The notes beneath the pieces were generated by a model. That model was not told where the DNA came from. It did no database searches and saw nothing but the letters and a program-made list of their open reading frames with translations. DNA of 64,000 nt, taken from Lonicera japonica (lineage: Eukaryota; Streptophyta; Magnoliopsida; Dipsacales; Caprifoliaceae). Positions 33,612 to 45,645 of the stretch are shown here, piece by piece. Position numbers and translations under genes: made by a program. The DNA lies in assembly GCA_021464415.1 (NCBI GenBank), contig CM038471.1:33515234-33579233 (forward strand), given 5' to 3'. Numbering within the stretch: position 1 is the first letter of the stretch; every line of letters begins with the position of its first letter.

Positions 33612-34427
33612 AAACTTGCCTGGTAAGACCTACTAGATCCCATTAAGAACTCCTTTAAAATATATTTATACTATTTTCGGGTTAATAACGTTTGAGTTAT
33701 TGTGTTTACTCAAATTAATCTGTTAACTTAGCAGATAAAATAAATCACATTGTTCAATAAAATAACAAATTGCGTTTGTGTATAATTTTTTTCACCCGTT
33801 ATATTAACAAATCGTATACATATTTAATAATTTTTCCTTTTCAAAAAATACCAATAAAATCTAATAAAAATTCGACCCAACACAATCCATTGCTAACTCT
33901 AAACAGAGAGATGTTCTTTGTAGAGCTCGCTGGAATTTGGAGGCACTATGATGTGGTGAGTGTGAGCTGCCGGATTGAGTAGTTAATTAGTTATGTGTGA
34001 ATCGGTGGCCCACGTCATTTCCAAATATTAAGATTTGGTTTGACAATTAGATGAAAAGTTAAAAGAAAAATATTGAATTTGTGACACAAATTCAAAAATA
34101 AATTGAAATACAGTAAGATTATTTATATTTTATGTTTATTTTTATTAATTTATATATTTTTTTTTCTTAAAAAAAATTATTTCAAAACGTTTTTAACTTA
34201 TTTTCACATAGATAAATTATTTTTTTATTTTTATTTTTTGATTTCAAAACGGAGTTTAAAGAACGGCGGATAATGGACTAAATTTTGGTGGGCCATGATT
34301 TTACTGTGTGCTTAAGTGGATGCTTCGGGTACCTAATAATACTTTTTTGTTGTTGAAAGTTCATTTCTCTGCTTTAATCATTTTTCTGAAAATTAGAACA
34401 TATAAGAAAGACAAAATTGATTAATAA
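33612..34427. other. Intergenic, no gene recognised
   Basis: A 70-codon frame at 33770-33982 is of AT-rich random character. Nothing else identified. Confidence 0.45.
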
Positions 34428-34710
34428 AGGGTGATTTTATCTCCGCATTCAATAAAGTTTGGCTCTACTATCACCCTTCATTCGGTATTCGCCTTTTCCG
34501 TCTTTGAATATTGAATAAATGTATGTTATTCGATTCTTAATGACCGAGTATAAGCTTATTACTCGATACTTATGAGACTGATTAAAATATTGTCAGACAT
34601 ATACTCGATTTTCAAGAACTGAATAACAACTCCTTATTGGGTGATTAAGGTTCAAATAAAATGTGAGAATGAAACCAAATATTATTAAATGTGAAAATAA
34701 AATCACCCTT
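34428..34710. mobile_element. MITE with AAGGGTGATTTTAT terminal inverted repeats
   Basis: Left AAAGGGTGATTTTATCTCC; right end AAAATAAAATCACCCTT. TTAATA-like sequence flanks both ends. About 283 bp, non-coding. Confidence 0.75.
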
Positions 34711-35158
34711 AATAAAAGATGTTATTGAGAAATATGAATATTTCAAAAATTGGAGTATAACTAATCTTTGGCACACAAAATGAATGTGGGACTCGAGTTC
34801 CGTCAGAAATACGAATACACAAGTATAACATGACAGGAGGTTCTATTATTTTCAGTTAACATGAACCGACAAATATGATTATAAATAGTACATTCTAAAT
34901 AGATCCTCCTAACATGAGTTTATAAAGGCCATCTGCAATTTTTAAAATAGCATGACATTAGAAAATGAGCTTTGTTTGGAAAAAAATTGCAAAAAAACTA
35001 GGTAATAATATTTTTGTAAATTAAGGATCTATATTTCACCAGAATTTCAAAAGGAGTGTAACATTAACTTTGTAATTGATTTTCGGATTATAATTGTTTA
35101 TAGTATCATACAAAATTAAGTTTGTAGTGTATGTTTTTAACATATTACTATTTCCAAG

Positions 35159-36076
35159 TATGGGTGGCCTTGTGTACTGTAGTTACTGTACCATACCGTA
35201 CTATTATCAAATTGTATCGTACCGAAATATTATGGTACAGTACTAGTACTGAAAATCAATATTAATGGTATACCGTTTCGTACCGAAATATTGGTACTAC
35301 ATGATATCATGTACTGTGCCATACCAAATTATACCAATGCTACCAAATATGAAATATTCCATAATTAGCTTTACATATATGATACAACAGACGGTTCAGA
35401 TTACATAATCTAAGTGATCTATAATCTTTATTAACTTTAGGGTTTAAAGATCTACCAAGTACCATCTACAGAGTCACCCCCTCTCCGTTTTCTTCATTTT
35501 CTCTGTTCATTACTATAATCTTTGTTTCCTTTAATCTATTTAGACTTCTCACAGCTCACTTTATTTGTTTATCTTCAGTTATATGTTATTTGTTTGAATA
35601 TGAAAATGGTTAACATATTTGAATTAATTACTTAATTTGAATCCCAAAATGACACCCTGTATCCAATTAAAGCATGTTAGCGAGTTCAAATAGTGAACAA
35701 TTGTGTTACTGTAATATTACCATATTAATTGTCCTTTTTTCTCCTTTTAAAGTGTTAAAAAGAAAACAATGCTTATATAATTTAAATCATCATATGAACA
35801 TTGAACTTATATTTTATTAAACTGAAAGTTATTATATTATAACCTGGAGCAAAATGATGCAATTTACATATTATTAAAGTGGGTTCCTAGAAAGATGTTA
35901 TGTTGATTTTTTTTAAAAGTTTGATTTTTTGGCAATATATCATACTATACCATACCGTACTAAAATTTTTAGTATAATTTTGGTATAGTAGTGGTAATAA
36001 AGTTTGGCATACCAAATTTTTGGTATGGTACACGGTATATATAGTACGGTACAGTATTGTACCAAATGCACCCCTA
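35159..36076. mobile_element. Non-autonomous hAT element with 8-bp TSD TTTCCAAG
   Basis: The perfect 8-bp duplication TTTCCAAG (35151-35158 and 36077-36084) flanks an element that starts TATGGGTGG and ends GCACCCCTA. These are hAT-type termini, reverse complement TAGGGGTGC. Subterminal regions are rich in GGTAC/GTACC motifs (ACCATACCGTAC, CGGTACAGTA), as in hAT transposase-binding regions. 918 bp and no transposase frame. Confidence 0.9.
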
Positions 36077-36336
36077 TTTCCAAGTGTTTTATTGATATCG
36101 CTTTTGAGTTATTTCAACAAATTACAAGTTTAAATATATCTATCGATAAAAACACACATGATAATTCTTTTAGGCTATGCAAAGTTAAGTTTGCAGTACT
36201 TGTTTTTTAAGACATTATTATATAGTGGGGTTTATTTGACATTACTTTATAAATACACTAGTGATGCATAAAACATATACTTGTTAAAAAATATAAATAC
36301 ATCATACAAAACAAATTTGCGTTACATTTTTTTTAT

Positions 36337-38893
36337 GGGGCAATGGGTTTAAAGGGCATCCTACAAAATTAAAACCAATAAAAGGACACCTTACATTACT
36401 ATTATAAATTAAGGACAATTAATATAAAAATGACAAGTGTCTTACTAAAGTTAAGAAAAACCCCTTTCTTTTTTGGTTAATTACGAGTTGTGCCATCAAC
36501 CTCCTACTCCTCTCACACGATTTGCAATTCAGTTCTACTCACGTAATTTTCGTAGCTCAATCTCTTTCATCAACAAAGATCTCCAATCTAATTACTGAAT
36601 GCTGGCTATGAATTGCATTTCTAGCCATACCCAATTTAGTGCAAAATCGATTTTGCAGTAAAATATTTCAAAAGATTGCACTAAATGCGCATGCAATCTT
36701 TAGTAACATTTCACTGCAAAAACGATTTTGCACTAAATGTGCATGCAATTTACCGAAAATATTTGACTCCAAAAATCCTTTTGCACTAAATCTGAGTGCA
36801 ATTTAACATAGATAATCAAAGTCTTTCGCATTCAAATAAACAACTTGCAAAGAATAGCAAAAATCTTGATATTGTTTATTCCACAAAAATAGAAAAACAT
36901 CACCATTCATATATCAAAATCAAAATTACATTCCTTTAAAATCAAAACTAAAGGAATCCAAAAAAAATTCTCAATCATACCAAGAATTTCAAAATTCTAA
37001 ATATTCGCTAAATGTAATTATACTATGCCATAGTAAAATCTAAACAATCGATGCAATACACGTCTTCTTATTGTGATATCCATAACGATTACACCTTCCA
37101 CACTTTTGTTTCTTCTTTGTGCTTGAGTCGGCGCTCTCAATTCGATTCTTTTTAGGACGATCGGGTTGAGTTTTACAATTGAGAGGTAAAATTTTCGATA
37201 CAACAGAGACATTAGTAGGACGATCAGAAGTTGGCACCGGGTAAATTGCATGTGCATAAGAACTCTGAGAGTTACACATAAAGAAACAAGGATCGCAATA
37301 ATCATAAACAACCTCCTATCAGCCAAAATATACAAAACGACATGCGAACATGGGAAGCCATCAATCCGCTATGAATTGCAACCACATTCCTATGTCGAAA
37401 GATCTACGCGATAAGGCTTTTGCTCTATAACCTCAAAGACGGAATCAGATGATTTGACAACCCTCCATGTCGAACTCTCATTAACCTTCTCCTTCAAGCA
37501 TTTTTCAACCTCCGGACAAAAGAGAGTTTTTCAATTCCTCAACAATTCACGTCTATCCGACATTTGCTTTATTATGTTCACACGAATTTAATCTAACATC
37601 GTTGTTATAGGAAGATTTCGTTCATTTGCAACCCACGAGTTATAACTTTCGGCCATATTAGAACACATAACACCATATCTTCTTCTAAAAAAAACGCATT
37701 AACCCAATGATTAAGTAACAAACTCCTTGTCATCACGAGTAACAAATAGGTCTACACACAAGGGATTAATATCGGACCACCTCTCACACACCAAACGTTT
37801 TAGTTCTTCAACATTCATACCAAGAAATAATTAACTTCCAAAAGAACAATCATTGTAATAAACCACGCCTATAATTCCTCTATCAAGATCCCTAAAAAAT
37901 GAGACATAAAAACTTAGAAGCAATGCATTGCATAACAAACATGTATGTTCATTCATTCACATATGAAATCATGTATTTAAACTAACCAAAACCTACAATA
38001 TAAGAATCAAATGCAGAAATAATGTACTTAAAAAAACTTAGATTAAAAACTGAAAAACTGCAAAATCAATTTTGCAATTTTTTCTGCACAAAGGAAAAAA
38101 ACAAAAAACAGAGCATATACATAGATAGATCACAAGGATGTTAAAACTATCTTTAAAAACATGAACAATCACTCATTATTGAATCAAATCTTCCAAATAT
38201 AATCTAAAACATCCAAAATGAAGTAATATTTCTACAACTTTTGCACAAATATAAGCAAAAAATGTGATAGCTCTCTCTATAATCTAAATATATCATCAAA
38301 ACTAAAAGAACTGCAAAATCAGTTTTGCAGTTTTTCTGTAGTTGGGAAGAAAAGAAAAACAGAGCATTCATCAAATCCCCTATAATCTAAATATACATGG
38401 ATTGATTGAACACTATTTCATCAAATCCTCTAAATATAAGCTACAACAAACCAAAACGAAGCAAAATCACAGGTAAAAACATGAAAAAAAAGCTATACCT
38501 AGATAGTGTTTCAACATCCATGGAACTAAGAAATTTCTTCTCATTTCCTTTGTTAATCCTGTCGATCTAAGATGCTTTCCGTTAATCTAAGATGATAGCA
38601 TTCCTCTCTTGAATCGTAGTGTAATTTCCCCACTCTGCCAGTCGTCGCCTCTCTCGCTCCTCATTGGTCTGTGCGCGGGATTATGAGTTGGAAGAGGGAA
38701 GGGTAGTTTAGTCATTTTAAAATTCTTAAATTATCTAATTTATAAAAGATAAAATACTTACAACTAACCTAAAAGCTAAAATTGTCCTTACAATAAAACA
38801 ATAATGTTAAAAAATCCTTCATTCATTAAGCTAATATATGATGTCCTTTGGTTGTATAAAATTATGAAAGAAGGTCTTTCAACCTATTTTCCC
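36337..38893 (-). mobile_element. Mutator-like element (MULE) with degenerate transposase and 9-bp TSD
   Basis: The perfect 9-bp duplication TTTTTTTAT (36328-36336, 38894-38902) flanks a 2557-bp element. Its left end GGGGCAATGGGTTTAAAGGG and the reverse complement of the right end GGGAAAATAGGTTGAAAGAC form a degenerate TIR that stays recognisable for about 100 bp (AAAGGACA, GGACAATT). A broken MuDR-type transposase lies inside on the minus strand. Palindromic words bounded by TGCA (GTGCAAAATCGATTTTGCAG near 36641; CTGCAAAATCAGTTTTGCAG near 38311) occur near both ends. Confidence 0.92.
37020..37880 (-). pseudogene. MuDR/MULE transposase remnant
   Basis: The minus strand reads, in order: MNVEELKRLVCERWSDINP (about 37820), then [17 protein letters not shown] and NLPITTM (about 37680-37600), then ECGCNS and IDGFPCSHVV (SWIM-type zinc finger, about 37385-37340). 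It ends with KKNRIES and CGRCNRYGYHNKKTC, a C-x2-C-x4-H-x4-C zinc knuckle (about 37135-37065). This is the order of the C-terminal half of MULE transposases. The catalytic DDE core between the first two blocks is deleted, and there are several stops, so it cannot mobilise itself. Confidence 0.9.
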
Positions 38894-39075
38894 TTTTTTT
38901 ATTTCAAAGGTAAGTTTGTACAAAACACAATTTTGATTAAATATTTTATTTTAAAACACAATTGATAAATAGCGAGCCTACGCTAATAAGATTAAAAAGT
39001 AAGTCCTTATTTTAGAAAAATATTATTCTCTTAATTTTTCTCAAAACCATTCTTATGGAGAGGATTTTTACCCAT

Positions 39076-40281
39076 TTTCGGTTAAAAAAATTGTTGTTTT
39101 ACTCATATAAAATCTAATGCCCTTGCTTTCAATGTCATGTTTATAATATTTGCTCAAGTTATATAAACTTTTATTGTAAGAAAAATATTGTGTAGTCAGC
39201 AATTGCCCACTGCACAATTCTAAGATCAGGTATTTATCCGACATCGCTTAGATGAAGTAAATTAATATATTATACATTTGTGGTCATTAGTTTGATCTTC
39301 TAAAAAAGAAATTTTAGAAGAAAAATAAAATAACAAGAGCTTGAATAAAACAAAATAATATCTAGAGGGATGCGAGACAATATATCATCTATTAAAAATG
39401 GAAAAGAAAACATAATTTGTTGAAATAATAGAGAGAGATAAAAGAAGATAATAAATAAGATCTTCTTATTTAACTTATTCAAAACATATCTGTTTAAATT
39501 TGTCATACATTATTCTTTTTTGTTATGTTATCAAATCTTATTTATTTCACCGTGCCAAATAGCACGTGTATACTCTAGTTATATTAAAAGTTAATCTCCT
39601 TAGTTCTGTACAAAATTGATATGAAATAAGTTACACTATATATAATATAATGTAATTTTTTCGGTTATACCATAAAATCGATGTGAGATAAATTATATCA
39701 CATTACGTATGAACATTCACGAATGGATATTTTATAAAGCAATTAAAGTATTTTAACTAATCATGACAGACTTATATTATTATTTAAAAAGTTGAAAAAC
39801 TATTAAAAAAGCAAACTTTTCTCCGAGTGGGGAACAATTGTCTTTCTTTACCCATATCTTGCACACATGTTGGATGACAAGTTGCAAGATCCACCCCAAG
39901 AAGAAATTCTACCAATTATTTAATTTTTCTTCCATTTATGCTGCCATAAACTCAAGCGGCCAAAGCACTTGGTGTGTATATTTATTGTACATTCTAAATA
40001 TAATGTTGTTTTAATATTATTTAAATATATTTTAATAATTTACTACGCGCGTTGTTCTAGCAAAAGTTATATTTATTATACATTCTAAATATAATGTTGT
40101 TTTGACGATAGTTAAATACTCTCTCCATCTTAAATTACTAGTCCATCTTTCCATTTTTAGATATTCTAAAATAAATGTTTACTTTCTATAAAAGATAAAT
40201 ATATACCTATTTTGCCTTTTTGTTACACGCGTTGTTCTAGCAAAAGTTATATTTATTTTAACAATAGTATCTTTTGAAAAA
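39076..40281. other. Intergenic, no gene recognised
   Basis: AT-rich. ACACGCGTTGTTCTAGCAAAAGTTATATTTAT-like sequence occurs twice (about 40045 and 40227), with TTATACATTCTAAATATAAT also repeated (39985, 40075), so a small local duplication is present. No coding. Confidence 0.45.
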
Positions 40282-40976
40282 CTAGAAATTAGGTAGAAGG
40301 GCTTATTATACATTGATTTTTACCAAAAATCCAATGAATAATATTTTTTTGAATGAAGGGCCTATTTTTAATTGGTAATTTGAATGAAGGGCCTATTTTT
40401 AATTGGTAATTAGTGTAAGATGCCTATTTTGTTTTATATTTTAAATGAATGTATTTGAATAAATTTAAATATCATTTAATTAATAAAAACATGTTATGTA
40501 TTACCTAAATTACCCCTTTTAATGAAATTTTCACAAAAAATATGGACTGCAAAGTTCATATTGCAATAAAATATGAACTGCAAAGTTCATATTGCAGTGA
40601 AATATGTACTGCAATATGAACTTTGCACTAAAAATATGGACTGCAAAGTTCACATTGCAATAAAATATGGACTGCAATATGAACTTTGCACTAAAAATAT
40701 CGACTGCAAAGTTCACATTGCAGTGAAATATGGACTGCAAAGTTCATATTGCAGTGAAATATAGACTGCAAAGTTCATATTGCAGTCCATATTTTAATGC
40801 ATATTGATATTTTTTTAGTTTATTTTAAGGATTGGGATGTCATTTTATAATGAAAAAAAAAGACACATGTCATATTATCAATAAAATAAAAAATAGGCCC
40901 TTTATTTAAAAAAAAATTATTCCTTGGCCTTAGTGTGAAAATCTTTCTCTAATAAACCCTTTTTTTTAATTGCCCC
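40282..40976. mobile_element. Small non-autonomous MULE with 9-bp TSD TTTGAAAAA
   Basis: TTTGAAAAA flanks both ends (40273-40281, 40977-40985). TIRs run for about 90 bp; right-end reverse complement GGGGCAATTAAAAAAAAGGG aligns without gaps to left CTAGAAATTAGGTAGAAGGG. Shared inner words are TTATTA, GAATAAT and AAGGGCCTATTTTT. Its terminus GGGGCAAT is the same as the larger MULE at 36337, so the two belong to one family. No transposase frame; the interior is mostly the array below. Confidence 0.9.
40545..40795. repeat. Eight ~31-bp repeats with an 18-bp core that occurs in both orientations
   Basis: Each unit begins ATATGGAC and holds an 18-bp core, TGCAAAGTTCATATTGCA (or with CACATT). In units 3 and 5 the core is reversed (TGCAATATGAACTTTGCA) while the flanking ATATG-AC spacer keeps its direction. 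The order is F F R F R F F F. Frames through it stay open in both directions but are artefacts. Confidence 0.9.
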
Positions 40977-40985
40977 TTTGAAAAA

Positions 40986-42305
40986 AAATCGTGTTTGTTG
41001 GTTGACACCTACTTGAATAATTTATCAAGCAAATGCGTGATAGGTGTAAATGTACGAGACTAATCGTGGGACAACAACCACAACATATATGATTGAAAGT
41101 TTTCACCAATTAGCATCATTAAGAGGATGGTTAATAAATACTTAAATCTGTAAAAAGATTAATATAGTAGGTTGATTGCAAGTAAAAAAACTTAATCTCT
41201 TTCTTTCGCAGTTTTTTTTTTAAATTGTGACTAGTGAACAAAATATTCAATATTATATTAAATAAAATTAAAAATATAAATTAATAATGAAGAGAAGCCA
41301 ACCAGTGGAGGAGCCAGGAGTTCATGGTTTTGGTTGGGGTGGGGGGGATTTCTACATATTATATAAATCTTCTTGATATTTTGATATTTCAAGAAAAAAT
41401 GTCATAAATTATTAATTTTAAAGTGCTAAAGTACTAAAATAGAGAGTATTTTTACCTCTAGCTGTTGCCGTAAGTTTATGATAACCTAAAATAAGGTGAG
41501 GAAAGTGTAATTCTTTTTTGAAAAATAAGGTGGGCAAATTGTCATATTATTTCATATCCAATAAATTTTTGTTCAATAAGCTAGTAAACACTAACAAAAT
41601 ATAAAAGTTAAGGTATGCAAATGTCCATCTTGCCGTGCATGTAATTCGGCCACTTAAGTCAACTTTTATAGTGAGAGAATATCACCTCAATCAAAGGAAG
41701 AATATTATATATTATATTGGTAGAATATATATTTTTCTTTCTTTATCCATCTCATACCAAAAAGTTCATTTTTTTTTTAATTTATTTAGATAGCTAATTT
41801 TTTCCTTAAGCATCAATTTATCCTAGAAGTGATCTTGACAACTTAATAATCTAAAAAATTGGGGATTTTTCTGGGCTCGAGATTAAAAAGAAAGAATTAA
41901 AAACAACAAGAAGTGGATGTACCTTTCTTCATATTAAATGCGATTATTCAAAGTGGTTAGTTAAAATTAAAGATGACAAAATGTGAAAAACCTTTTAAAA
42001 AGAATTGAGGTACTGAGCATCCTATAAGTATCCATCACTGTGCCTCTTTGTCTTTATTTATGAGGATATTTTCAACACAATAAGCCAAAAACTATCCCTT
42101 TCATCACTTTGAATTTGCTAGAAATAGCTTCCACTTGGCAAATTTCCTTTCCCACCAAATTCCTACCTTTTGAATTCCCAAACAATTTTGATTTCATTTC
42201 CCACCAGATAGCATTATAGCTCTACCCGTTTGAATTTATGTTCCCACCAAATTATGATCTCTAACAAAGAAATATACTAATAATTTGACAAACTTTGATA
42301 CTTTA
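40986..42305. other. Intergenic with transposon scraps
   Basis: CCAGTGGAGGAGCCAGGAG at about 41300 resembles a hAT terminus. No coding gene. Confidence 0.4.
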
Positions 42306-42589
42306 GGCTTCCGTTTGATTGTAAGTTGGAAAAAAGAAAATAAATTTAATTAGTTTTGGTGAAGAGATAGAAAATAAGTTGAGTGATAGAGGTAAAATCG
42401 TCTTGATTTTTAAGTTTTTCCATGAAGGAATTTTCTTTACTTGGTAGTAAATAAAAATTTTTCACCAAAAGTATTGAAGGATGGAGGATATATATTCATT
42501 TTGATAACATCTCTCACCTTATTTTCTATCTTTTCACACAAACTAACTAAATTTATTTTTCTTTTCCATTTTTGCAATCAAACGGAGCC
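42306..42589. mobile_element. Tourist-like MITE, TTA target duplication
   Basis: Left GGCTTCCGTTTGATTG and right CAATCAAACGGAGCC form the TIR. Inner sequence pairs for about 80 bp (AGATAGAAAATAAG against CTTATTTTCTATCTTTTCAC). TTA on both sides (42303-42305, 42590-42592). PIF/Harbinger type; the copy at 44349 belongs to the same family. Confidence 0.85.
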
Positions 42590-42664
42590 TTATTATTACT
42601 TAAATGTATTTCGGATCTTGAAATAAACGAGATGCATGTACAATTTTTTTTTATAATGCTCGAA

Positions 42665-42760
42665 CTCGAATAGTGGCTCAATGATAAAGAAATTTTATGC
42701 TTGTTTAAGACAAGAGTCAAGGGTTTGAGTTTTTATATACTTAAATACTTCGGGAAAAAA
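42665..42760 (+). repeat. SINE-like tRNA-derived sequence
   Basis: An A-box-like ATAGTGGCTCAATGATAAAG and, 40 bp on, a B-box-like AAGGGTTTGAGTT. No cloverleaf. Tentative. Confidence 0.45.
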
Positions 42761-43637
42761 TGTTGTTGTTATTGTCAAAATTGTAACTCAAAATTTTTTG
42801 GTAGCATAAGCTTGATTTATTACTGGCTTTTTTAATAGTATGAACATATAAATATAAGTGTACAATTAATAGAAAATATATATGTATTGTTATGTAAAAC
42901 TTATCTATGTCAATATGGTAAATGTGAATAATCTTTTTTATTAAAATTTTGAAAAAAAAAAAAGAGGATAAAATATAATGTTGCTAAGGGCAGGGAAGTG
43001 TTAAAAAAAACAGTATATATAGGATGCAGATAAATTGAGAAATTATTGCGGATTGAGGCAAGAAAATCACTTTCCTTAAGGTGTTATTTGTCCCTTATTC
43101 TTTATATAATTATTAGCATAAATTACCTCCAAGATATAATAATTCGGGAATTCAATAGTATACAATTACTGAAGAATTTCGAGATTAAGGAACCTAATTT
43201 TTTTTTTATTAACAAGAAGGCAGAAGACTGTTGACACGCTTTTATAAAGTGCCAACAGATTTAAAATGAGAAGAGTTGAAAAAGAAAGTATGTGACTTTT
43301 CACATGAAAACTCACATATTTAGACAATTTGAAATGGCAATTATTAACTGCCATCTCCGCAGTCATATTTGGCTATGTTCTGGTGTTATACGGGTTTATG
43401 ATAAAGATTATTTTCAGTCATTTGATTTTATCGAAACAAACTCTAAGGTTCTAATTTGCTGCTTGCAATGCAAGCACGCAAAGTGCGCCTAAAAAAACAC
43501 CCTTAAACGCACTTTTGCACTTGCACACGGGGATAGAGCTGCACCATAGTGGCATACACCTTTCAATACAAAGTGTTCTCTCTCTCCATTTAAGGTTATT
43601 AAAGCTATTAAACTTTGGAAAATGATAACATGTGCCC
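42761..43637. other. Intergenic, no gene recognised
   Basis: Short frames on both strands at 43046-43492 overlap one another and lack family features. Confidence 0.45.
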
Positions 43638-43914
43638 TTAAGCCTCGTTTGATTTAAGTATTAGGGTCAATGGGATTAATAATACCAGTATTAATAGTAC
43701 TAGACTATTAAACCTTGTTTTAATTTAATACCAATACCCTATTTGATTCATACAGTATTAATAATGGGATATCTCATGCTGATATTAATACCATGTTTGG
43801 TTCTGTAACTCGTATACATGATTGCATTTTGGAATAATAAAAAAAATGATGATGATGACGATGATTATTATTATTAAAATTATTATTAATTAATTATTAA
43901 TTATAATAATAATA

Positions 43915-43961
<47 letters not shown>

Positions 43962-44178
43962 ATGGCATTTTTGAAAATATATGGTTCATTTTTCTTTATC
44001 CCAGATAAACAATACCACCCCCTCCCTAGTATTAAATTATATCATAAGTAGTGGTATTAAGTTAGTCTCGGTATTAGTAATTCCAGCACATTTGTGCGAA
44101 CCAAACAAGGAATTATAAAAAAAGTGGCATTAATAATTCCATCACACTTTTTAATACCCGAATTAAACGAGGCCCTAA
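43638..44178. mobile_element. MITE with GCCTCGTTTGATT/AATTAAACGAGGCC ends
   Basis: TIR GCCTCGTTTGATTTAAGTAT on the left pairs with ATACCCGAATTAAACGAGGC on the right. Inner arms share GGTATTAATA-type words. TAA/TTA lies at the ends. It hosts the (TAG)n microsatellite. Confidence 0.75.
43915..43959. repeat. (TAG)15 microsatellite
   Basis: Fifteen uninterrupted TAG triplets inside the MITE, preceded by ATT/AAT-rich sequence. Confidence 0.95.
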
Positions 44179-44348
44179 GATACATGTTAAAGCTACTATA
44201 AATGAAAATAATGAAATCTTGTATGAGAATCTGTGCCTTAATGCATGTTGGGAGTTAATTATTTCTAAAAATATATACTTAACGTAAGTACACGTTAACA
44301 TGACCTTTAAACTTTCCTACATTTTCCAATATAAGATTTTGTCATTTA

Positions 44349-44657
44349 GGCTCTGTTTGATAGTAATATGGAAAATGAAAAGAAAAATAATTAATTTAGG
44401 TAAGAAGATGGAAAATAAGTTGAGAGATTTGGTGAGATTAACTCTTGTTTTTTTTTTTTTTTCCGTGACAAATTTTTCTTTGAGTGGTAGTAGAGAATTT
44501 TTTTTCACAAAGTATTAAAGGATGGTAGAGGACATATACTCACAAAAATGAGTATGAGATGGAAAGTATCTCACCATATGACTCAACTTATTTTCTATCT
44601 TCTCACCCAAATTAATTATTTTTATTTTTATTTTTCATGTTGCTATCAAACGGATGC
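44349..44657. mobile_element. Tourist-like MITE, same family as 42306
   Basis: GGCTCTGTTTGATAGTAATA on the left pairs with TGCTATCAAACGGATGC on the right; inner AAGAAAAATAATTAATTT pairs with AATTAATTATTTTTATTTT. TTA duplications at 44346-44348 and 44658-44660. Non-coding. Confidence 0.85.
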
Positions 44658-45282
44658 TTATATTCTAAACTAGTTACATTCATTAAAATATTTTATAATC
44701 GTCCAACAGGAACAACTAGACCTGGGCCACGCAAGCTCAAGCCCACCCCAAAGTTTTCAAGTCCTTTATTACTTCTCTTTTACAATTTACACTTGTTTCT
44801 CTACAAAACCAAAGCACAAGTTTGCAATAGAAAACCTAATTCCATCTCTTTCCCTCTCTCTCTTTTTTTTTTAATTTTTTTTTATGTGGATTTGAAATCA
44901 TACAAGTGATTTTTTTTTCGTTTGTTTGTGAAATTATGTGACCTTACGTTGAATTACTTTACTAAGTTATAGCATCGTTAATTTAGAAGGTTTTGTTTAG
45001 TTTTTGTATACTTACGACCGCACGTTTCTCATTTTTTCTAAAATAAAATTTAAATATTAATTTACCGTTAAATTAGTAAATTATTAAAGTTGATTCTGTT
45101 TATTATTATTTTTTTAATTTCAATTGTTGCTTTATGTTGTCCTTGAAAAATATGTGTTTTATGTTATTTTTATGATGATTAATTTTGTATATATACTGAC
45201 TACGCTTGTCATTAATTTTAAATATATTTTATGTTAAATTTACGACTCAAAAAATTAACTTGGACTAATAAAATTGACCACT
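44658..45282. other. Intergenic, no gene recognised
   Basis: A 90-codon frame at 44637-44909 runs through T-rich sequence and is not credible. Nothing else seen. Confidence 0.45.
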
Positions 45283-45425
45283 GTGCCTAGTGAGAGGTTA
45301 CGGGTTCCCACGTGCTATTGTGCCTCTCAACTAGTGAGAGATCACTAGTTTTAATCTCGCCGTAGACATGGCTTTTGTGAAAAAAAATTACATTGTGATA
45401 TAACCAGAGGCTCTTCTCTCACTCT
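45283..45425 (+). repeat. Possible SINE (tRNA-like boxes)
   Basis: CTGTGCCTAGTGAGAGGTTA and TGTGCCTCTCAACTAGTGAG look like duplicated A-box regions, followed by AGTTTTAATCTCGCC (decayed B-box). Tentative. Confidence 0.35.
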
Positions 45426-45645
45426 TCTAGAAGTAGAGTAAAATCATTGCTTGTAATTAAAAATAAAATAAAATAAAATTATGACTAAAATGTACTTGTA
45501 CGCTTAGATCAAACGGTTGATCTCAAAATAAATAAATAAATCAAACGAGTTATTAACTTCAATTCAGCTCAACTGGTGAAAAAATTATGGGTCCACCTTT
45601 ATTGCTGAGTATCTAATTATTCACTACAAAAAAGTAGAGTTTTGA

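Larger units (their letters stand above)
34965..39075. repeat. Dispersed repeat X, copy 3, split by two nested transposons
   Basis: Pieces at 34965-35158, 36077-36336 and 38894-39075 match copy 1 (23950-24690) in order. A hAT element sits in the first gap and a MULE in the second. Removing both restores a continuous match, which proves the nesting order. Confidence 0.85.

Noticed and set aside
35159..36076. Dense GGTAC/GTACC motifs considered as a transcription factor array
   Set aside because: They lie within a hAT element with perfect TSD, where such subterminal motifs are expected as transposase sites.
40531..40764. Overlapping frames on both strands at the TGCAAAGTTC array
   Set aside because: The periodic peptides come directly from the ~31-bp repeat; no coding signal.
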